NCBI GenBank assembly: GCA_963457665.1
Contig: OY735215.1
Span: 32,160,900-32,224,899 of the forward strand
DNA from: Thysanoteuthis rhombus
Lineage: Eukaryota; Mollusca; Cephalopoda; Oegopsida; Thysanoteuthidae
Length of the DNA: 64,000 bases
Direction: 5' to 3'
The position numbers and the translations under genes are program-made. The notes beneath the pieces are model-generated. The model was not told the DNA's origin, searched no databases, and was given only the letters and a program-made list of their open reading frames with translations. The stretch's first letter is position 1; the number at the start of each line of letters is the position of its first letter. Below, in pieces: positions 63,101-64,000 of this stretch.

Positions 63101-63127
63101 AACCACGGTTCATTGTGCTGCCCATAA
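39151..63127 (-). CDS. ABC transporter subfamily G (WHITE-type) half-transporter, 5'-partial, 11 exons
   Basis: Joining eleven minus-strand exons (63027-63127, 61190-61351, 57468-57561, 55182-55251, 52571-52620, 49199-49440, 47965-48022, 46214-46428, 44734-44824, 43114-43231, 39151-39352) gives 1403 nt: two bases of a split codon, 466 codons and TAG. Every intron is GT-AG and all codon phases agree. Domain order is nucleotide-binding then transmembrane, which is diagnostic for subfamily G: signature LSGGE at residues 9-13, Walker B ending IIMID at 29-33, catalytic Glu34 with PTSGLDS, H-loop His67 in ATIHQPSS, then about six hydrophobic helices from residue ~205 on. Family members are half-transporters that dimerise in membranes and export lipids or hydrophobic compounds using ATP; the substrate here cannot be read from sequence. 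The FPAEKE...KERAAGYYRLSAYYLAK stretch resembles plant/protist-like WHITE members more than ABCG1, 2, 5 or 8 (my impression, not a tree). Walker A and Q-loop exons lie beyond the right edge. Gene-wide span includes introns. Confidence 0.95.
39520..40045. repeat. A-rich minisatellite, unit AAAAAGC plus variable A-run
   Basis: Roughly 25-30 copies of AAAAAGC separated by runs of 8-16 A ending in AAT or GAAAT. The left third uses a GAAATAAAAAGC variant and the rest ATAAAAAGC. It lies in the last ABCG intron (39353-43113). Long F/L/Y-rich minus-strand ORFs across it are repeat artefacts. Confidence 0.9.
40748..40990. repeat. Diverged ~115-bp tandem repeat, 2.5 copies
   Basis: GTGTTGCC(G/A)ATTT...TTTTTCAAAGTTGTCAG...GTGCTAA...TAGGGTT recurs at about 40752, 40850 and 40962. 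An inverted relative of its GTGTTGCCAATTTAGA head is seen at about 50753 (TCTAAATTGGCAACAC). A dispersed repeat family of unknown class. Confidence 0.7.
42163..43098. repeat. 937-bp GAAAGAAAAAAAAA satellite array (14-15 bp unit)
   Basis: About 66 copies of GAAAG followed by 8-12 A, with no pyrimidine inside the array. It occupies the 5' part (gene sense) of the last ABCG intron and reads TTTCTTTC in the transcript. The K/E/R ORF on one strand and F/L/S ORFs on the other are consequences of the uninterrupted repeat. Confidence 0.95.
43114..43231 (-). CDS. ABCG exon J: start of extracellular loop 3
   Basis: 118 nt, acceptor ttttcag, donor GTAAGA. With split codons it encodes AGFYVESFPNWLSWFRNVSF then LAYTYNILLYLEFTDGDPI. 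GFYV...P.WL.W...SF..Y.YN.LL..EF is strongly characteristic of the TM5-TM6 loop in subfamily G. NVS is a potential N-glycosylation sequon. The donor is followed after 14 nt by a 937-bp polypyrimidine array. Confidence 0.95.
44200..44310 (+). repeat. SINE family S copy, intronic
   Basis: ctcctactgtgatttgaaat, cgtgaccaactgattggcag and agctctcttatctaa align with the 33.5-kb copy; followed by gtaagccaggcttatgtttt. Confidence 0.55.
44734..44824 (-). CDS. ABCG exon I: transmembrane helices 4-5
   Basis: 91 nt, acceptor ttttccag, donor GTAAGC, in phase 0 and out phase 1. Encodes GFGILFSVIFLDVQWAVTLS then TVFTVLNMLT. The QGFG...(A/S)...L...F.L..(L/M)..GF pattern fits TM4-TM5. The 24-bp satellite at 44970-45375 sits about 150 bp upstream of this exon's acceptor in gene orientation. 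Confidence 0.93.
44970..45375. repeat. 24-bp tandem array, unit AAAATAAAAGAAGGTAAAG + AAGAA
   Basis: About 16-17 nearly identical 24-bp units, period checked from successive GGTAAAG positions (44993, 45017...). It lies in the ABCG intron between exons H and I. A less regular A/G-rich tail continues to about 45455. Because 24 is divisible by 3 it keeps ORFs open in all minus frames. Confidence 0.95.
46214..46428 (-). CDS. ABCG exon H: intracellular loop, TM3 and start of TM4
   Basis: 215 nt, acceptor ttgcag, donor GTAAAA. Encodes PAEKEILYKERAAGYYRLSA, then YYLAKIVSEAPLTLLLPM and hydrophobic segments through FHALLSQ. The E-x-x-x-x-x-KERA.G.Y.LSAYY.AK block is the most recognisable membrane-domain motif of subfamily G (coupling/elbow helix between TM2 and TM3). 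Confidence 0.95.
46545..46705. repeat. Perfect 48-bp inverted repeat with 65-nt loop
   Basis: Left arm 46545-46592 and right arm 46658-46705 are exact reverse complements over 48 bp. The loop (46593-46657) contains GGCCGT/ACGGCC and CAACG/TGTTG pairings around CTGACGA and GAAA. It lies in the ABCG intron between exons G and H. It could be a fold-back mobile-element remnant; see findings for the ribozyme-like core. Confidence 0.95.
47322..47362. repeat. (AT)n microsatellite, ABCG intron
   Basis: 41 bp of AT between exons G and H. Confidence 0.95.
47965..48022 (-). CDS. ABCG exon G: second transmembrane helix
   Basis: 58 nt, acceptor ctttcag, donor GTGAGT, in phase 0 and out phase 1. Encodes FFFLVTHWTFLPLLEAVLS, matching the position of TM2 (FFxxxxxxF...FP) in the family, and rejoins the next exon as F-PAEKE. 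It is too short for simple ORF calling; it was found from the required phase and the GTGAGT donor. The last 13 exon bases plus donor are duplicated at 49046-49066. Confidence 0.85.
48123..48472. repeat. 17-bp purine-rich array, unit GAACGAAAGAAGAAAAA
   Basis: About 15 copies of the 17-bp unit with GAAGAAAAAGAAAG variants at both ends. It lies about 100 bp upstream (gene sense) of exon G's acceptor, so it is a long polypyrimidine stretch in the pre-mRNA. ORFs of 120-131 aa over it are artefacts. Confidence 0.93.
48885..48940 (+). repeat. SINE family S fragment, intronic
   Basis: cagcctggtagtttgaccct, agcatagccaagcttgtttt aligns with gcctggagtttgaccctgca...caggcttgttttt at 33.7 kb. Confidence 0.5.
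49046..49066 (-). repeat. Duplicate of exon G 3' end and its splice donor
   Basis: The 21 bases taactcacatgaaagtacagc occur identically here and at 47957-47977, where they contain the last 13 coding bases of exon G and GTGAGT. The copy sits in the preceding intron, about 130 bp downstream (gene sense) of exon F. Confidence 0.9.
49199..49440 (-). CDS. ABCG exon F: connecting helix and first transmembrane helix
   Basis: 242 nt, acceptor gtttcag, donor GTGAGT, out phase 0. Encodes a polar stretch, then KWPTSFLTQFYWLAWRNYKQ (the conserved amphipathic connecting region; WR(N) preceding TM1 is family-typical), then FEMVRSLILSIFLGLLYFQL, which is TM1. It ends ...KIREFKSL. Retention of the following intron would add 33 residues before a stop. 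Confidence 0.93.
49831..50380 (-). pseudogene. RTE-type non-LTR retrotransposon, ORF C-terminal end
   Basis: Minus-strand frames read RRVYNQCILPIVTYEAETWN, then KLRSMQRTHARIMLNLTWKD and IRKLKWQWASHVARMKDNRW, the region following the RT domain in RTE/BovB-like LINEs. A frameshifted tail RDELDRFRKYWLCDAHDREL follows, and the element ends near 49831 beside a (GAT)-like tail. Stops and frameshifts make it non-functional. Inserted in the same orientation as the ABCG gene, in the intron between exons E and F. Copies at 6.1 and 25.5 kb. Confidence 0.8.
51585..51760. repeat. Dispersed repeat family D, copy 1
   Basis: About 175 bp sharing gatcaat..., tttggcatcaacttacattg and ttgaacccccaccc with copies at 61495-61700 and 62655-62830. 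Intronic in the ABCG gene. Class unknown; no TIRs seen. Confidence 0.65.
51886..51922. repeat. (AT)n microsatellite, ABCG intron
   Basis: 37 bp of AT between exons E and F. Confidence 0.95.
52571..52620 (-). CDS. ABCG exon E: short acidic linker
   Basis: 50 nt, acceptor cttccag, donor GTAAAT. Reads (R)QSEPQTMDMNCEENGE(V) across the split codons. A low-complexity acidic linker between NBD and membrane domain is normal in this subfamily. Together with exon D (70 nt) it totals 120 nt, so joint skipping of the two would keep frame. Confidence 0.8.
52883..53271. mobile_element. Candidate hAT-like non-autonomous element, 389 bp
   Basis: Starts cagggttggcc and ends gggcgcccctg, with ggccgagcc...gcgcagctc near the left and aatggctcttac near the right, a layout I associate with hAT MITEs. 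Termini are only imperfectly complementary and no 8-bp target duplication is evident, so it is old or mis-bounded. Lies in the ABCG intron between exons D and E. Confidence 0.4.
53443..53990. repeat. Irregular GAAGAAA / GAAGAGA polypurine tract
   Basis: About 550 bp composed only of A and G on the plus strand after about 53457, mixing GAAGAAA, GAAGAAGAAA, GAAAAAA and, towards the right end, GAAGAGA units. It lies in the intron between exons D and E. A 27-A run precedes it at 53287-53313. Confidence 0.93.
54557..54589. repeat. (AT)n microsatellite, ABCG intron
   Basis: 33 bp of AT between exons D and E; followed at 54600-54830 by a diverged ~85-bp GT-rich repeat (tgtgttcacagt...gataatgtgagtatg) in about three copies. 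Confidence 0.9.
55182..55251 (-). CDS. ABCG exon D: linker segment
   Basis: 70 nt, acceptor attacag, donor GTAAGT. With the previous exon's last base it gives LDSVQYMNENVEQLLGDANR then SKA plus two bases. It is hydrophilic and not strongly conserved in the family, so support rests on splice sites, phase fit with both neighbours and the expected LD after NPADFI. Confidence 0.85.
55772..55919. repeat. 25-bp minisatellite, six copies, unit AGCGGCCAGAAGAGGGTACT + ACACC
   Basis: Six nearly exact 25-bp units starting at 55772, 55797 and so on; only TTC, TAC and CAA variants in the right half of the unit differ. GC-richer than its surroundings. It lies in the intron between exons C and D. Confidence 0.95.
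57108..57159. repeat. (AT)n microsatellite, ABCG intron
   Basis: 52 bp of AT, about 310 bp downstream (gene sense) of exon C. Confidence 0.95.
57468..57561 (-). CDS. ABCG exon C: end of the nucleotide-binding domain
   Basis: 94 nt, acceptor ttttag, donor GTAAGT, in phase 0 and out phase 1. Encodes VIYHGEANRCLNTFASYGLH then CAEHYNPADFI. The (I/Y)YxG...NPADF(I/L) arrangement is typical of the NBD C-terminus in subfamily G, so the exon is well supported by homology knowledge as well as by phase. Confidence 0.93.
57880..60962. repeat. 3.1-kb 48-bp minisatellite array (about 65 copies)
   Basis: The unit is GA-rich (GGAGAGAGAG...) followed by GAGGCGACGGAGCGCGACAC and ACTCAACT, 48 bp long. About 48 near-identical units run to ~60220, then four 46-bp units, then about 12 diverged units of 41-50 bp in which GACGGAGCG becomes GACAGAGCG. 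The leftmost partial unit at 57887 also carries the GACAGAGCG form. It lies in the ABCG intron between exons B and C. Since 48 is a multiple of 3 and the unit lacks stops, long ORFs (up to 1050 codons) appear on both strands; none shows independent evidence of coding. Confidence 0.97.
61112..61176. repeat. Two-copy GA-rich repeat near exon B donor
   Basis: GAGAGAGAGACAAGCAAAGAG occurs twice in direct orientation immediately beyond the donor of exon B in gene sense. Short and of unknown meaning. Confidence 0.8.
61190..61351 (-). CDS. ABCG exon B: catalytic Glu, D-loop, H-loop
   Basis: 162 nt, 54 codons, acceptor attacag and donor GTAAGT, phase 0 at both ends. It begins with the catalytic glutamate that follows Walker B (EPTSGLDSAMAYK) and contains ATIHQPSSKIF, the H-loop region, then LLVLAEGK. 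A small duplicated GA-rich repeat lies just outside its donor (61112-61176). Confidence 0.95.
61495..61700. repeat. Dispersed repeat family D, copy 2
   Basis: Shares gatgatcaatt, gggcagtgatcacta, tttaaaaa and agcataaacttacattgta with copy 3. Intronic between exons A and B. Confidence 0.65.
62655..62830. repeat. Dispersed repeat family D, copy 3
   Basis: Contains gtgatcattgaatta, gggctgtgatcacc, agcataaacttacattgta and ttgaaacctcccaccc, in the same order and orientation as the other copies. Intronic between exons A and B. Confidence 0.65.
63027..63127 (-). CDS. ABCG exon A: ABC signature and Walker B
   Basis: First exon visible in the window, 101 nt. It starts with the last two bases (TT) of a split codon after acceptor ttgcag, and reads MGSTMNRGLSGGEMKRAN... 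to ...PNIIMID, ending in phase 0 before donor GTAAGT. LSGGE is the ABC signature motif and IIMID is the Walker B strand with its Mg-coordinating Asp. No convincing upstream exon was found between 63128 and 64000. Confidence 0.95.
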
Positions 63128-63468
63128 CTGCAAGAAGAGAAAGATTAAATGACTACTTCATCCAACCAACACTGATAGCAAGTCTATTGTGCCTAGAACC
63201 TCAACAAAACTTGCATAATCAAAGCTTATTTTTAAATGTGCATGTACGAGGTGCTACTTGAAAGTCTAGGTAATTTGAACAGATTAATTGACTTGTTTGG
63301 CTGTCAAGTTACTCAGCTGACATTTCCCCGCATCTCTAGTCATTCCATGAAATAAAGAACCCAATTTTTGAGGGAAGAGAAAAAGTGTGATATTTTTGGT
63401 GCAAGGAAGATGTTAAGAATAGGGTCTCCATCAAAAGCTTGACATCCATATCTTCGGAGTACGGAAGG

Positions 63469-63489
63469 AAAAAAAAAAAAAAAAAAAAT

Positions 63490-63540
<51 letters not shown>

Positions 63541-63541
63541 T
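63469..63541. repeat. A20-(AT)n-(AC)n compound repeat
   Basis: A homopolymer, then AT with one TTT interruption, then (AC)10. Upstream (gene sense) of exon A. Confidence 0.95.
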
Positions 63542-63886
63542 TGTATTTCCTTTTTCTCGCAGATTAGAAACTCAATTTGTGGTGTTAGTTTAATAACAAA
63601 TTTCATCAGTAACTGGTTCTTGGAGGATAAAAAATTCAAATCTTTCTCCAGAATGGCTAGACATATCTTTGAAGTTGTTTGACATCAGTCAAGTTGCAGC
63701 TTTAACCAAAGAAGAGGCTAATAAAAATGCAACTTCTGTATACAATTTACATTAAAAAAATGTATTCAACATTAAAATTTGCATTTATCCAAGTGATAGA
63801 AATGTTAGAAACTAAATAAAATTTTACAAGTTTATCAGTGTAGAGAAACATTTACTGGGCACATTTAAAAATATCTTTATCCCTAA

Positions 63887-63889
<3 letters not shown>

Positions 63890-63945
<56 letters not shown>

Positions 63946-63946
63946 T
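63890..63946. repeat. (AT)n(AC)n compound microsatellite
   Basis: 44 bp AT then six AC units near the right edge. Confidence 0.95.
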
Positions 63947-64000
63947 AACTGATAGAAAAGGAAAAGACGAATTTGAATACAGACGTGTGTCTAGACATTT

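Noticed and set aside
63128..64000. Upstream ABCG exon with Walker A
   Set aside because: No frame with a GxxGxGKST-like motif or suitable donor/acceptor pair was found; the missing exons must be outside the window.

Overview
This is a eukaryotic, AT-rich, intron- and repeat-dominated window. No bacterial-style operons, rRNA genes or CRISPR are present. The single confidently recognised host gene is a long, multi-exon ABC transporter of the G (WHITE) subfamily on the minus strand, occupying about 39.15 to 63.13 kb and continuing past the right edge. The repeat content suggests a cephalopod-like mollusc genome: RTE-type LINE tails ending in (GAT)n, a LINE with a restriction-like endonuclease C-terminus, tRNA-derived SINEs, Ty3/Gypsy debris, hAT-like MITEs and very abundant (AT)n, (CTAT)n and polypurine satellites. 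That taxonomic placement is inference from overall style; nothing in the window proves it.

Left part (1 to about 38 kb): no complete host gene was recognised. It holds diverged TGACCT-containing tandem repeats (0.6-1.4 kb), an RTE LINE 3' end (6.1-6.6 kb), a composite CTAT array (8.2-8.85 kb), and a decayed Ty3/Gypsy element (about 11.3-14.6 kb) with recognisable gag, protease, RT and integrase but lost RNase H. Next to it lies a non-LTR RT fragment (14.7-15.5 kb), followed by a tandem pair of LINE endonuclease C-termini with a nested insertion (18.3-19.5 kb). hAT-like MITEs sit at 17.3 and 24.0 kb. A GC-richer island near 24.45-24.8 kb has an ATGGCGGC motif, a short uORF and a candidate first coding exon. 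Further right are a second RTE tail (25.5 kb), four-copy and five-copy diverged tandem repeats (29.7-30.1 and 34.1-34.7 kb) and several SINEs.

Right part (39-64 kb): eleven exons of the ABCG gene can be joined by GT-AG introns with perfect phase agreement into 466 codons plus a stop. The reading starts just before the ABC signature motif, passes Walker B, the D-loop and the H-loop, then a short acidic linker, and then a six-helix transmembrane domain with a cysteine-bearing, glycosylatable last extracellular loop. The Walker A/Q-loop exons must lie beyond 64 kb. The introns carry at least six large tandem arrays (14, 17, 24, 25 and 48 bp units plus irregular GAAGAAA). All but the 25-bp array are strongly purine-biased on the plus strand, so they would be pyrimidine-rich in the ABCG pre-mRNA.

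The most interesting leads are: this strand-consistent polypyrimidine loading of one gene's introns; a 937-bp polypyrimidine array starting 14 nt from a 5' splice site; a perfect 48-bp inverted repeat whose loop resembles a hammerhead-ribozyme core; a six-copy 25-bp array with a CTCF-like core; and a duplicated exon-7 splice-donor segment that could form a phase-compatible 28-nt alternative exon.
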